DNA of 64,000 nt from Chromera velia. Lineage: Eukaryota; Sar; Chromeraceae. Of the stretch, positions 34,675 to 47,773 are shown in pieces. Each line of letters opens with the position of its first letter. Position 1 is the first letter of the stretch. Below the pieces are notes generated by a model, which saw only the letters and a list, made by a program, of their open reading frames with translations, searched no databases and had not been told where the DNA came from. The translations under genes were made by a program, and so were the position numbers. Location of the stretch: contig JAHBMJ010003031.1 in assembly GCA_018398765.1 (NCBI GenBank), positions 27,501-91,500 on the forward strand. Direction: 5' to 3'.

Positions 34675-37600
34675 CTAACCTGTTCTCCCTCTACTCTCAT
34701 CTGGATCTGATTGGCTCTTCTCGGAATCACCGGAAGAAGATTCGCCCTGCTCCCTTTTGTTCGCGTCCGCTGCAGCGAGGAGCTCTGCAATTTCCCTCCG
34801 CTGCTGCTCCCGTGCGGCGTCGTCAAGGACCCCCGAGACGGATGGGGGGACCTCGACAGGTCTTTCCTCTCCTCGTTCTCCTTCTCTTTCTCGGCCGTTT
34901 CTGCCCCCAGCTTTTGCAGGGGCAGAGATGGAGAGGGCAGAAGCGCTCCCGGCAGAGGACTCTCCCTCAGCTACATCACTCGGAACGTCTGTGGCTGGGG
35001 GAGCAGAGGCAGGTGCAGACTCGGGCACTTCGTTTACGCTCAGAGGCTTTTCCTCTTTCTGCTGCTGGTGGATATCGTCAGCAGGGTCATTCTCTGTCTT
35101 CTTCTCCGCCCCCTTCTCACTCTGTGGACCAGGCTGCGACTGAACGTCTTTCCCCCCGTGTGCAGCCTCATAGAGCTCATAGGGTTCGCTCAGAAGAGAA
35201 AAGACCTCGAGGGGCTTTTCAGGTTGCTTCTCTTTCTTTGCGTCTTTCTCTTTTGTCTGCTGGTCAGTCGGCGGAGACACAGCACTGCCGTGCGCTGCAT
35301 CGTACAGCTCATAAGGCGCACTTAGAAGGGAAAAGACGGATAAGGCATCTTCCTTCTGCTTCACGCTGCCTTCTTTTGATGCTGCAGTTTTGTCCTCCTC
35401 TTCCTCTACCGTCACTGGTGCCTCCTTGCCCTTCTCTCCTTCTCCTCCTTCTTTGCCGGACCTATCGTGTTTCTCCTTCACTTCCCCTCCCACCGCACTC
35501 CCATGGGCGGCGTCGTACAACTCGTAGGGCTCACTGAGCAGGGAGAAGACCTCCAAGGGTTCTTCCCGTCCCTTGTCTGGTCTTGCAGTGGCATCCGCTG
35601 GGGGTCTGCTTTGGGGGGGACACACACACTCAGAACAGGGAGGTGGTGGTTCATTCGAAGGAGAAGAAGAGCCGGTCCCTCCGTCTGTCCCTCCTGCATC
35701 ACATGCTTTGTTGGAGTCTGGCTGCTGCATCTTCTCGGGATCTGACCCCTTCTCTGAGCTTGTGGGAGACGGAGACGGCAAAGGGGCGGGTGGGGCGACA
35801 GAAGAAGTGGCCGGGGTGTCGTTGGAGTCAGGAACGACGTCTGTAGGCGAAGGTGCAGAATCTGGGAATTTGACTGGGAAAGGGTCGTAGTTGAGGGGGA
35901 GGAGAGAGGAGGGGTCGCGTATTCGGGCAGTGGTGGAGGGGGCGCTGGAGTCTCTTTCCTTAGCTGTTTGTTTCTGGCCCTCTGGGCTTCTCTCACTTGT
36001 CAAGTCCCCAGTCGGTGTCTTGGGTACATTCCTGGATGAGAGGGAGAGAGAAGGGACGGCCTGCGGCTGTGTCGGCTGTGCTTTCTCTTCTTCCCTCCTC
36101 TGCTGCCCCTCCTTAGTTCCCAGGCCCCTTTCGGAGGACTCGACTGGGCTTCCGCGGGCCTGGTCGTAGAGTTCGTAGGGCTCACTGAGAAGGGAGAAGA
36201 CCTCCAGGGGTTTCTCCTTGTCTTCCTTTGTGCCTTTTGGTTTTGACGGGGGGGACGGGGGCTGTCTGTATGGGGCGGTGGGGGGGGAAGGGGAAGGGGA
36301 GGGAGAGCCGCCGGGAGGGTCCGGGCCTTTCTTTGTTGTTCTTTCGGAAAGGAGGGGGGGAAGGATGAATGAATGAATCTGATTGAGGGCCTCGGTCAGG
36401 AAGAAGAGGAGAGAGTTGATCGGTGGAAGAGAAACGATGGACGGGGGGGGGGACACAGGGGTCAGTTTCTTTTGTGAGTGGGTTTGAGAAAGAAGGGGAG
36501 GCAAAATTGCATCATGAATCAACTCAGCAACAGAAAGGAGCCCAATGCCGACAGGTGAGAATATATTCTCAGCTGGTTTCGGTTTGTCCTTCTTGTCTGA
36601 AGGAGAAAGAACAGAAGAAGAACTTCTTTCTTCCTGCTCCGTGCCTGTCCCTGGCACTGGGGGACTCGGTGTTTCCAGTTGAGGGTGTGACTCGGAAGGT
36701 GACTTGCTGAGCTGCCCTCTGGTCTGATTCTGAGAAGAAAAATTTGACTTCAAGTTGTCAAAAAAGTCTCTGACTGTCGACCGGAAACTCTCCACCCTTT
36801 TTTTCCACTCACTCGTCTGAGTGGACTCTTCTGATTTCACTTCTTTCAACGCTCTCTCTTCCTTCTCTGCCCCCCCTACACCCTCTACCTGTACTTCTGT
36901 CCCCTTCAAAATAGCCAAAGCCTTCTTGATTCTCTCGAGCTTTTCCTTGTCTACCCCCTTTGCCTCGACTGCAGCTTCAGGCTGCCCTTTCCCTCCTTCC
37001 GCTGCATTCTTTGCCGCTTGCTCCTCCAATTCCGCAAGCGCCGCCTCAAAAAACGCACCCAAAACCTCCACTCTCTCTCCCCCCTCACGCTCTCCCTCAT
37101 CCTGCGTCTGCTTCGGTGCTGTGACCACTAGACTCTGCTCTTCTTCCGAGGGCAGCGCTGCAATACACAAAACGTGACACACACACGTTCACAAGCACTC
37201 AAAGCAACCACTGTCTTCTTTGCCAGAGGGCTTTATTCATGCACATCAGATCTTTTATCTCATCTGGGCCAAGGCGTCGGCCCATCCTTTTTTGATTGAT
37301 GCGTTCTCTTGGTAATGAATAAAGACTGGAACTCAGACGAACGTGCTCAATGCATTTTCATTCATTCCGGTCATCCAAAGTTCTTCACGGAGAGAAAATC
37401 CGTCAGTGGACTGATCAGAAAGAGACAAAAAAGAAAAAGGTTTATTGACTCACCGACTGCCTGACAGACCCGACAAACTGACCTGCTGTCTCTTCGTCCG
37501 AAACGGTGGCGCCTGAATCTGGCACTTTTGCGTCTTTCTTTTCTTCCTCCTTTCCGCTTCCACCGTTCTCTCCCTTTCCTTCAGTTGAAGAGACAGCACC

Positions 37601-38701
37601 CGAAACAGGGTCTTCGTTTTTCTCCTCTGTCTCCGTTGCCCCCTCAGAAGGCTGAAGGGAGCCTGGAGATACGGTATCTGAAGGAGAGGAGGAAGGTTGA
37701 ACTGAGTCTCCCAAAAGTCTCTCTTTCTCTTTGTCACCAGGCAACTGCTCTTTCTTTTCCGACGTTTCTTCGACACTCCCCTTCTCCTTTTCTTTCTCTC
37801 CTGCAGCCACTACCTCTTTTTTCCCGCCGTCCTTCTTCTTCTCTTGTGTTTCCTTTGAGGATACCCCAGGAGAAGGAGACCGAGGGGGGGCACGCGGGGC
37901 TGCGGGGGGTGCCGGTGCCCCTCCCCCGATGCCGACGCTCTTCCTGACGATTTGCCACACCGCTGTGGAGGCTTCCTGCTGCACTGAGGGATCTGCAAGG
38001 ACCTCCGAGACAAACCTCTGGCCTGCCTCGAGGACTCGGGGGTCCTTCAGAAGCTCACCCACAAGCACTTGGCCCTGCAAAGCGAAAAACAACACCCGTC
38101 AACACATAAACTCACACGCACGTCATCGAGCGTGAAAGACAAAAGAACACTCCATCTTTTATCCCAGAAAAGATGTACCAGCGAATACAGACAAATCGGA
38201 ACGGCCTTCTCGGTGTTTTTCTTTCGCCTTCTCGAGTTTTTCCCTTCACATCTCCCACACAAGTTGGCCCACTCACGCACCCACCCACAAAAACACCCAC
38301 CGACCACCCACCGTGTCAGTGGCCGCTTTCTGCATGGTCTCGTCCTCCAGGACTGCCTTCTGCCTGCATGAACGGAAGGTGTTTGCTTGTTCATCAACAA
38401 CGACTCGAATTCCTCACAGTCGCCAGACGGAGGAGCACTCATATTCTGTCCTTTTTCTTCGTGAAGCTGGTCTGTCTTTCTTTCGTCTTTCTTTCAGGCT
38501 TTTGATTCATTCATTCACCTTTTAATGTCATGCACAAGTGAGAAAGAAGACCGAAACTCCAGACAAAGAAAAAAGCAAGGAGGACACAAGAGAAAAGAGA
38601 AAAAGACCCACAAAGCGTTCTGCAAAGCCGCCGCCACATCAGGACGAGCAAAGAGGTCACCCAGCCAGTACGCAGCGCCGTCCTTGCAGTAATCTCTGCA
38701 G

Positions 38702-38768
<67 letters not shown>

Positions 38769-41700
38769 CAGAGACACACACACAGGGAGGCAGGCAGGGA
38801 GGGAGGGAGGGCGGTAAGGAGGAGGAAGAAAGTTACTTATGTATAACATGCGATGCGCCCCCTCTGCCTTCCTTTCTCCCCTCCTGTGTTTTGAGTTTTG
38901 AGTCACGAGAGAAAAAGAAATCTGTCCGACCAATTTCTCATTCATGAGAAGCTTTTCCTTTTGACTCCGCTTTGCTTTTTGCATCCTTCGAATACCCCTC
39001 TCCTCTTTTCGGTTCTCTCTCCTTTTCTAGACATGTGTTCTTTTGTTCCAAGGCCGCGAGCATGCTGTTTGGTTGGTGTGCTGCTTCTCTTCCCTTTTGC
39101 TGTGAGATGGTGCTGGAACCAGACAACCAGCTCTCTATTTGTACTTGATTGTAGTGTCTCCCGCCATCCTCCCTTGATTCCTCACTCACTCACATGTTGA
39201 TGGCCTGCACAAGGAGGTGCGCCACCTGTTGCTGGATCGTCTCGGAGCTGGTCAGGTTTCTGCAAGACGCGAGAGGGGAAGGTAAGGGAGGGGATATGAG
39301 GTGAGGAGAGTCAAATCAAAGTACTGTGTCATGTTACGTTACACAAAATAAAGAAGGTCTTCGAGCAATTCATTCAAGGACCAGAAAAGTCTTTGAGCAA
39401 TTCAGAGAAAGGACGGGGAATGCAGCACAATTCCCGAGAGAGAGGTGGGTAGAATGAGAAAAGGGTAAGAGGAAGAAAGGAAAGCAGAATTCAGAGAGGT
39501 CTTCACTGATTCTTCGGCGGAGAAAAAGGGATCGAAATCAGACAGGATAACGGCAAGAAAGACAGAATGAGTGAGAGTGTGAGAGACACTGCACCCATCC
39601 ATCCAGACAAAAGGAGAGGAAGGAACACCAGGCCCAAATTGCTACACTAGACTCACGCGACAATCCAGTTGGCCAGCACCATCACCTGCATCGATGCATC
39701 TCAGTTCAGTGAGTGAAGGGCAGAAGAGAGAGAGAGAGAGAGAAAAGCCAATTGGCAACAAGAATGAAGAAGCGACAGACAGATGAAGAAGAAACCTTTT
39801 CTGTAGCGCGTCTGAAAAAAAAAAGAAAAGAAATAATTCACGCGAAAGCATGGGATGATCGGCCGAAGCGCGGTGAGTCAAGTGGAGAACGGGAGGGGAT
39901 GGGTCAGCAATTTGACCAAATCAACAGCTCTCCTCTTTTTTCTCCCCTGAGCTCCAACGCCATTTGGATCCAACAACGCATCATCATCTATTTATTCCAG
40001 CAGCAGCATGAACAGACAGACAGAGAGATCGACCGACCGACCTGAGACATGACGGTCTCTGATTTGAGGATCGACACCACCAAACTCTGCAGACCCGCCT
40101 CCTGCAACACAAACACACACAGACACACATTTCTCTTCTTTTCTATTCACTCCCCTCTCTCGAAGCTGTTCACAGAGAGGCGAAGAGACAAAGGGATGGG
40201 GGGAGAGCGAGAGGGAGGGATGGAGAGCGAGAAAGAGGGAAAAATCACACAACGGAGAGCGACGCCTGTGGGCATGAGCCGTCCTTTCTCTTCACTGTAA
40301 GTGGCGGCATGGAATAAGTAAGCCGGGAGGGAGTACCCATGCAGCCGCGCATATAGAAAGAATTAACAGAAGAGAACTGCTCACTGAATTAGGCAGACAC
40401 TCTGTATGCTTCCTCACCTGATCGGTTGCCAGCGCGAGCACCCAATCTCCTGCACTTTTGCGGACCTGCTCTCGGAGGGTACACACAGAGTTGGAAGGCA
40501 GATAGATTGACTTGGAGGACCCATCTTTCCGACTGCCAAAAGAAGGAAAGAAGGGCTGACACAAGACGAAGAAAGGTCGAAAAGGGGGATGGGTTTTTGT
40601 TTGAATGTGAAGAGGCGGGCGAGGACAATCAAAAGGAGATAGATAGATGGGGGGGATGGGAGAAAAAAACACCACGGGGGGAGGAGAAGGAAAATCAGGG
40701 GGAGGAAAAATAGAAGCAAAAAAGAAGACGCCGACAGACCTCCTCGTTCGACAAAATTTCCTTCGCAAGTTGTTGAGAGAACGCCGCAGCTGTGGTTCCA
40801 TCGATGCATGAAAGAAAGAAAACAGGAATTAAGGAAAGTTTCTTTCCGTCTTTGAAAGGAACGAGTTTTAGCAATTAATGAGTATTGCAACGCAGCGCAA
40901 TCCTTGTACACCCCCATATGTGTCGATGTGATTCCACACCTTCTTGACGATGCAAATGAATCAGCCAACAAGAAGGCCTCTTCGGAGAGAGAAAGGGTCG
41001 GGGCATACAGTCTAGTACCTCCCCACATGACAGACACACAGGAAGGAAATGGGGGACAAGAAGGCATGCAGGTAAGGAAGGGAGGAAGGAAGAAAGGGAA
41101 GGAAGAAAGGAATTCCGGAGCGGAGAGACGAACCAACAAATGACGAAGAGAGGAAGGAGAGCAAAAGACAAAGAGAAGAAACAAAGAGAGAGACTGACCA
41201 GAGCCTTGGAGGGCTTCACTTTGGATCCCCTCACTCACAAGCTCTGCGCCCCCTCTGCATGCATGCGATTGCCGTACACACAGACATGAGTCACGCGTAT
41301 GCGCAAGGAAGTATTTTTACGAAAAGACATTGGTTTGTGCGTTCATGGAAAGGAAAGATCGATCGAGCTGTCGCACGGGGATTTGCAGTCCAATCATTTA
41401 TGCTTTACTATCCTTGTTTGCATGCGTCTGTGTAGAAACCTAGCAAAATGAGCAGCGCATCTATCAGGAAAAAGGTTTCACGCTCGCCTCCCCCGCCGCC
41501 CCAAACAGAATGAAGGGATAGAGACACAACCACCACTCGTCCTTTTCTTCGCCAATCCCTGCTGAAAGGACGAACGAACGCACAGGCGCACGCCTCTTCT
41601 GTTCGTCCAGCAACAGACGGACAAGTGCACGCAAAATATCAAAAAGTCATGCAGTCAGTCTGACACAAAGACTGTCCAACTCATGGACCCACCCGCTTTC

Positions 41701-42241
41701 CCGGTGCTCCCTGCAAGGAGGAGATACGCCGAGAGCAACAAAAATAGAGGAAGCAAAAAAAATGCCCCCCCCCACACACACTCACTCACTTTCCGAGAGA
41801 TCTCTTCAGCCAGTCCCAGCACAACACAACCGAGGCCACCACCAGAACTGTCGACCCCACCACTGCCGCCACAATCATCTTCTGCCTCTGCATCGCCTGC
41901 GCAATACCCGCCAGCAGTCCCTGCGTCCTCTGAAGCTCCCTGAACAAACCAGAACCTCCCGCCCCTGCAGAAGTATCAGAAGAGGAAGGTGTCCCCTTCT
42001 TTTCCCTGGTCTGAAGGGACACACGAAGGGACCGCTGGGCAGTCAGCAGAAATGGACGAAAGGGAGATGTCCTGGGGGCGTGTGAGAAGGGTGTCGTGCC
42101 CCAGACACGTCGTCCTGCCACTGATCTGTCCAGACGAACGCAACCCCAACGCAAATCCCCCAAAGGTCCTCGACACCCGCCAGGCTCATGAGAGACGGAC
42201 TGAAGAACTTTCCTCATCCGGTGTCCAAACCCAAACCCCAT
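34675..42241 (-). CDS. Unrecognised membrane-anchored protein, about 1323 aa, 11-12 exons, repeated LEVFSLLSEPYELY motif
   Basis: Exons on minus: 42241-41790, 41254-41199, 40789-40740, 40465-40418, 40101-40042, 39685-39657, 39259-39194, 38695-38612, 38363-38312, 38074-37483, 37157-34675. They total 3972 bp, phases consistent throughout. An optional phase-neutral 18-bp exon may lie near 41693-41710. The product has a Ser/Arg-rich N-terminus (possible organelle presequence), one membrane segment (residues 122-143, MIVAAVVGSTVLVVASVVLCW), then about 200 residues of short amphipathic helices, nearly one per exon (AAFSQQLAKEILSNEE, VRKSAGDWVLALATDQ, LGDLFARPDVAAALQNAL). The last pair, LKDPRVLEAGQRFVSEVLADP, is followed by SVQQEA. 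The remaining 820 residues are Pro/Ser/Glu-rich and disordered, with four copies of LEVFSLLSEPYELY-x2-A-H/R-G. No family known to me. The stop at 34675 is close to a possible donor, so the C-terminus could extend. Confidence 0.7.
35157..36212 (-). repeat. Four coding copies of the PYELY motif
   Basis: Copies at about 36212-36130, 35568-35505, 35346-35287 and 35220-35157 encode LEVFSLLSEPYELYD (twice), LSVFSLLSAPYELYD and LEVFSLLSEPYELYE. Each is followed by an Ala-rich AAHG or QARG. The spacers differ completely in length and sequence, so the motif itself is under selection. Confidence 0.85.
38700..38813. repeat. (CA)n(GA)n and GAGACA microsatellites beside an acceptor
   Basis: On minus this is a (CT)n(GT)n tract ending in CTGCAG|A, the acceptor of the exon encoding LGDLFARPDV. 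Confidence 0.9.
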
Positions 42242-43088
42242 CTGATCGACAAGAAAAAGAATCCGACAGCGAACTCAGCAAACACGAGCAAAAGAAAAAT
42301 GTATTCCACAAAAGGCAGCCAAACGGACACGGCTCATAACGTCCAACCGTACCCGTCTACCATCAACCATCAGTCTGGACACGCAAATAACCTCGGAGAC
42401 GGTTCCACCCGAAAGTCAATCATCGACAGCTTGACGAACGCCCGTGCACAAAGGCAAGGGGCTGATCAAGAGCTCAAAGATTAGATCAGATGCAGGCAGG
42501 CAGGAGAATTCATTTTGGACTTCGTGGTGGACTCCCAGGAATTCCCAGGACAGTTAAACTATGTTAAACTGTGGTAGACATTGACCGAGACTCTCATGCA
42601 GTCTCTCTCGCTGCGCGGGATACGCGTGCGTCAGCCAATTTAGATTTATAGCCCGTCGTCAATTAACTCAGGGGGGCGTACTGCGTGCGTCAATTCGAAC
42701 ACGCGCACCTCATGCAGTGTTGCTGCTGACATTGAAGTTGTTGGACATTGTTGGTCTTCTGAAGGCCGGGAGCATTCGGTGCATTGAACACTGCATTCTA
42801 TAGGAGCAAAACCTGTCCTGATGCTTCGGTGGCTGTCTCTCGACTTGTCTTTTCTGAAGGCGTGTTTGATGCACTAATGACTGTTGTCCAGTTTTAGTGA
42901 CGAGGCATGTTCGAAGTCGCACGGAAGAAGTCTACGAGCCCCCGAGGAGAAAGCAGAATTGATTGAGATTCACTGTGAGAACGAATGGAAGGTTGAAGGC
43001 GTCCAAAAACCAGCAGTGGGAGAGAGTAAAGCGCAGAGTCCTCGCAGGACAACCCGTTCGAGAGTTTTTCGTCATTCCGTCTCCATCC
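42242..43088. promoter_or_regulatory. Divergent intergenic region between two unrecognised genes
   Basis: 847 bp between opposed start codons. It must contain both promoters. It includes a local duplication of GGACTCCCAGGAATTCCCAGG character near 42528 and no recognised core element. Confidence 0.4.
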
Positions 43089-44303
43089 ATGACCTCAGCC
43101 TTGCTCTTTTTTCGGCCCCTTGCGGTGGCCTTGGTCATCTATTGCTGCACGAGCGTGAGAGCTGCACTTCTTTTCCCTCGCTCGCGTCTCACTTCCCGTC
43201 TCTCTGGTGCTCTGTCTCTCAGGGGAGGAGCTGCCACTCCCCCTTCTGATCTGAGTGACGAAGTTTTTGTCTCTGCTGCTGCTACAGATAGCGGCACAGA
43301 GACGGGGTTTGAGGGAGACGGTGAAAGTCCGGGAGGGGAGAAGGATGAATGGGACGATCTGTTCGCAGAGGACGAAGAGGAACCAGTGCCCCCCCCTCCC
43401 GCTCAAAAACCTGTGCCGATAACTCAGGGAGGCCCTCTTCCCATGCTCCCACCACCCCCTCCGAGGGAAGAAGCAGAAGAAGCAGTGTCTCCGTCTCCGT
43501 CTCTATCATCACAAGGAGACGGTGAAAGTCTGTTCGACCAAGAGCAGCAAGAGGAGCACCCCCCCACCCCCCGTAGGACGGTATCTGAAGAGCGAAAGCG
43601 CGCCCTCCTGTCCTGGCTGTCCAGCCAGATGATGGAATTCTCTGCAAGGGCGGCCTACCTGGCAAGAAACCTGGACATCCTCCACGAGGACATCGCCGTG
43701 CTCTACGCACCAAAAAGCAAGGTACGGGGCGGTGGCTGGATATATGTATACAGACAGAGGGAGAGAGGGAGAGGGGGAGGATGCAATGGAGGGAAGATGA
43801 GAGAGAGAAATTGGATGGATGGATGGATGGATTGACGGTATCCGTCATCCGAGGAGGAGATTTTGTTCTTCGGGTTTTTGTCAGATTGCCTTCCAACTGC
43901 ATGCCCCTGTCCGTGCAGGATCGTGCATGACAGCATGAATGCGTCTGTGTGCATTTGTATCTGTATCTGTGTCTGTGTGAGTGTGTGCAGTCAGGAGGCC
44001 CCCAGAGACGGCGCGAACGGATCGACTGGGAGATTGCCCTCTCCTCTGAAGAGGACCCGAAGAGCTGCCTCATGTACGTGGAGGCAGAGGATGGCTGGAA
44101 AGTGGTCAGTCAGTCAGTGATGTTCTCTTGAATCTGTGTGAGCAGCTTTAAAGATCTTCACAGTCGAGACGTCCTCCCCTTCCCCGGCTGCTTCGATGAC
44201 TTTTGGCTGCTTGGCGTGGGGATGGTCTCGCAGCAGAACGTTTTTCGATTTGTTTGTTCCCCTCAGTGCTGACTGAGGTGGGGATTTGGAATATTTGTAT
44301 GAC

Positions 44304-44354
<51 letters not shown>

Positions 44355-46402
44355 GGAGAACCAGAGGCAGTTTCTTCCCCTTCTCCTCGACCCCAAACAA
44401 ACAAAGAGTTAGTTCGTCTCTTTTTCGGTCCCCCTTTCAATCCACCGAGCGCTGAAGTAACCGATCATGAGACCGCGCATCGGAAATTCCAAACTCAGAA
44501 CGGACCCGTGTTTGTCTGCTTGTGTGGGTGCAGGTGGGCCCCCGGGGGACAGGGAAGTGGGTGACCTTCCGTGCTCTGAACAGCATGAGGAGGAAGGAGC
44601 CGGATAAGGTGGGTGGGTGGGTGGGGGGGAAGAGAGAGAGAGAGAGAGTCGGGGGCTGAGCAAGTAAGGGCGTCTATGTCGTCGTTCATATCGATACTAT
44701 GCACTTGCAGACACCCCTTCTCATACATGTACAAACACACGCACATGTACGTACGTCCATACGTTCTGACAGACAGACAGGCAAGCTGACAGGGAGACAG
44801 GCAGGTAAAGGCCGAAATAGGGGTGTACAGGCTGACTTTGGGAGGCCACGAAGCGGGTCTTGGCGGGAGATGGTTTTGAAAGTGTGAGAAGGGAACATGA
44901 GGCAAAATTAAGGCAGAAAGAACCTTGAGAGGGAGTGTGAGTCCCTGTCGGAAAGGAAAGTGGAGGGAAATGGGTGAGCAATCGTGGAGAATGAAGTGGA
45001 AGGAAACAGTCGGGACATAATTTCATTTCCTCAAGAGAACTTTTTTCGTTCTTGGCTTCATTCTTTTGTGTTGTGAGAGACGGTATGCGTATGTCGTCTC
45101 TTAATTGTCACACCCGTGTCGTCACATGGTTCCTCCCTCATGCGCACAAGGTGGAGGGAGGACCGGTGTGCCATTCACGCGACTGTACTGAGCGAATGTG
45201 TTGATGTACCTGAAACATGCGCACACCCCTGCATGTATTCATATTCAGTGGAATGCCATCACATGTCTCTGCTTGGACACACGCACGCACGAACTGAATT
45301 GATTGATGCATGCAGGTAAAGGATCTCTGGTTCGGTCAATACATCATCGACTTTGATTCCCTGATTGAACACGCATCGACTCCGGTTGGTTTTCATTCGG
45401 GTGGCTTTCGCGGGTTCGGTCTGATACCCTTCAACTCCCTTTCTTTCTCTCCCTCCTCTCACCTTCCTCCTGTTTGTATGATCTTTGGCCCTAGACAGAG
45501 TCGACGCACTTGCCTACACACTGCAGCAGAGCGAGGGGACAACTTTCGCGCACATGGGAATAAACAAAATGCGTGCTGAGCACCGGTTCTTCTCTTCTGC
45601 CGCATCTTTTGTTTTGTGTCCCCGGTTGCGTCCGTCAAGGGATTCTCGGTCGTGCTTCACGTTGTTTCCCTTCCTTTTGCAATTCGACTCAAGCCGTAGA
45701 CAGACAAAGAAGAGTGCAGAGACAGAGAGACAGGCAGACACACAGAGAGACAGGGAGACTCACAAGGAGGCACGGACCCATTCTGTCCAAAATGCTGCTC
45801 ATGAGCATGTATGTGCGTCCTGTTCCGCGTGCGACTGAGTACAGACGTTGATGGTGTCCAGTCTCCTCGACTCCCGCGCGGGTGTGCGGACTCTGCTGGC
45901 TGCTGGGCTTCTCTCTGGGGGTGTTGCAATGGCTCCTTCCTTGTGGGGGCTGCTGCTGAGACTCGCGCTCTCAGGGCCCGTGTGGAGGTCCTGGAACTTG
46001 TGGTCGAGAAGTCTCTCCACTCCAGCGCCCTTCAAAGTGATGACTGCAGCGTCAGTCTGTCCTTTTTCTTTCTTTCTTTCTTTCTTTCCTTCCCAACCTT
46101 TCTGCTTTGACATCTCGATCCAGGGCTGTAATTTTATCTCCTCATCCTGCATTCCTCTGCATCTTTCCCCCCCGTCCTCGGAGTAGACGGACTAGCACAA
46201 GGAGGACTGCTTAGTGACGCTCTCCTGAAAATGAGTATCCGTCCGTCCACCCTGCAGGTACGTCTACTGGAAGGCCCAGGCTGCGTTTCGCTTTCTGGAG
46301 GAGCGTGTTGTCGACAGGCTGGTTGCTCTGGAGTCTCGGATGCTGGAGAGGGACCTCCCTGTCAGCAAGGGGGGGGCAGAGGAGGAAGACGAGAGTGAAT
46401 AG
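43089..46402 (+). CDS. Unrecognised protein with secretory leader and C-terminal membrane segments, 6 exons, 413 aa
   Basis: Exons 43089-43721, 43991-44104, 44534-44608, 45316-45384, 45845-46050, 46258-46402. They total 1242 bp and phases close. The start is taken at 43089 because it opens a clear signal peptide (LLFFRPLAVALVIYCCTSVRA). An in-frame ATG at 42963 would bury it. After the predicted cleavage comes a basic Ser/Leu/Arg stretch ending ALSLRGGAA, like a transit peptide of a complex plastid. Residues 50-150 are acidic and Pro-rich. Then a helical part (ERKRALLSWLSSQMMEFSAR), an IDWEIALSSEED region, a hydrophobic hairpin (about 309-340, LLAAGLLSGGVAMAPSLWGL), a helix (WKAQAAFRFLEERVVDRLVA) and an acidic tail. 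A stretch near 45492-45590 (DRVDALAYTLQQSEGTTFAH) could be a further or alternative exon, but its phase does not fit. No family known. Confidence 0.7.
44309..44355 (+). repeat. (GA)n microsatellite
   Basis: GA repeat in an intron of the plus-strand 413-aa gene. A second short one lies at 44632-44648 after GTGGGTGGGTGG at the exon 3 donor. Confidence 0.9.
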
Positions 46403-47773
46403 ATGATTTAATCTAAAAGCTAGTCTAAAAGTACAAATTGATCAAGGGAAATGGAGACAAAACAAACCCTGCAAGTAACTAGAGGATTTTACAGGACTTC
46501 CAGCTAAGATTTGATAGGACTTTAGCGGATTTTATAGGCTTTCAAAGCTATATAAATTTATAGGATTTTAAAATTTTAAATCTTAGCAGATTTTATGGGA
46601 TTGTAGTTTATAATAAAATTTTATGCCAACTTAACAGTACACCTAGTAGTACACGTTGATAGACATAGTCAGTAGTAGAATTAATGAGGGATTGCATGCA
46701 CTAAAGCTAGATCACAGAGTTAAAGTGATAAACTCCTCTCTGTTTTAAAAATGTATCTACCTATATAGTAATAGTAGTAGGCCCGACGCTGCATGTTTTA
46801 TGTGGTTTCATGCGCCGCGGCGGTGTTTACTAGGGTGTTTACTGCGAGCCATGCAGGCCGGGATGATGTGGCGGTCCATGCCACGTGAGCTCATATATTA
46901 AACGTAAAATCAAACTTCTTCTTAGGTGTGGAGTAATGTGCATGAATATATGGTATAAGGCGGACGTCAGATAACTGGCACGCAGGTCTAGGGCTCCGGC
47001 CTTGAACACAATGTAATCCTGTAATCTAAGGCTGAGAAAAGGTGCATAAGGTGCTGGTGCTGGTGCAAAAACAAGTTTGCACCTTAAATCAGGTGCAAAA
47101 CAGGTGCAAAATAAGGTATACCGTTTACCATATGACAACTAGGTTTCTACGGTTGATTTCTAGTGTTTTTAGCGGCCAAAAGGCGCCTCATTTAAAGCCT
47201 AAAAGCTTTTTATGATGTAAGTTAGCTACACAAACTTTTACTGTGCAAAACAACCTAAAATATCACTAGAAATATCAGTGAAAAGACAAAAAGAAAAAAA
47301 AAAAAATTTTTTCTTGCAATTAAAGACTATATGTCTCTGGCTATCTCATGACCTCGGTATCTTTCTGGGTCTTTTTTTTTCATTTATCACCTGTCCAATG
47401 CTTTGTATGTATGATCTATAGCGTTTAAATATGTTTGGCGCCGTTTGCGTACTGCACCGTAGTCTAGTTGTATCTTAGCTTATACGATCCATAAATCCTT
47501 CAAACTGCATACGCATGCCCCTTTGGAGTAAACTCCTGAAGAAAGTAACCACAAATGGTACGTTTTCATGAAAAAAAAAAAGAAGAAAGAATGAAATAAA
47601 GGAAGGTTTTTTTGGATTTCGTCTCTGAGCAAGGGCAAGCGAGGGCCCTAGGCGAAGGCCTGATATCAGAGGCTCAGAGCCCAGCCCCGTCATACTCTAG
47701 CTCTCTTCTTCACTCATAGGGGGGTGAAATGCCTTTAGCATGGGGGGAGGGGGGGAGCATAATGCACGGCTTC

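Noticed and set aside
34656-36169. Plus-strand frames of 293, 204 and 128 codons
   Set aside because: Antisense to the well-supported minus-strand exon with repeated PYELY motifs.
40389-40628. Longer version of the exon at 40465-40418, starting at a TTGGCAG acceptor near 40535
   Set aside because: It would force another frame; the internal AGCAG acceptor gives the phase that joins both neighbours and a helix-like product.
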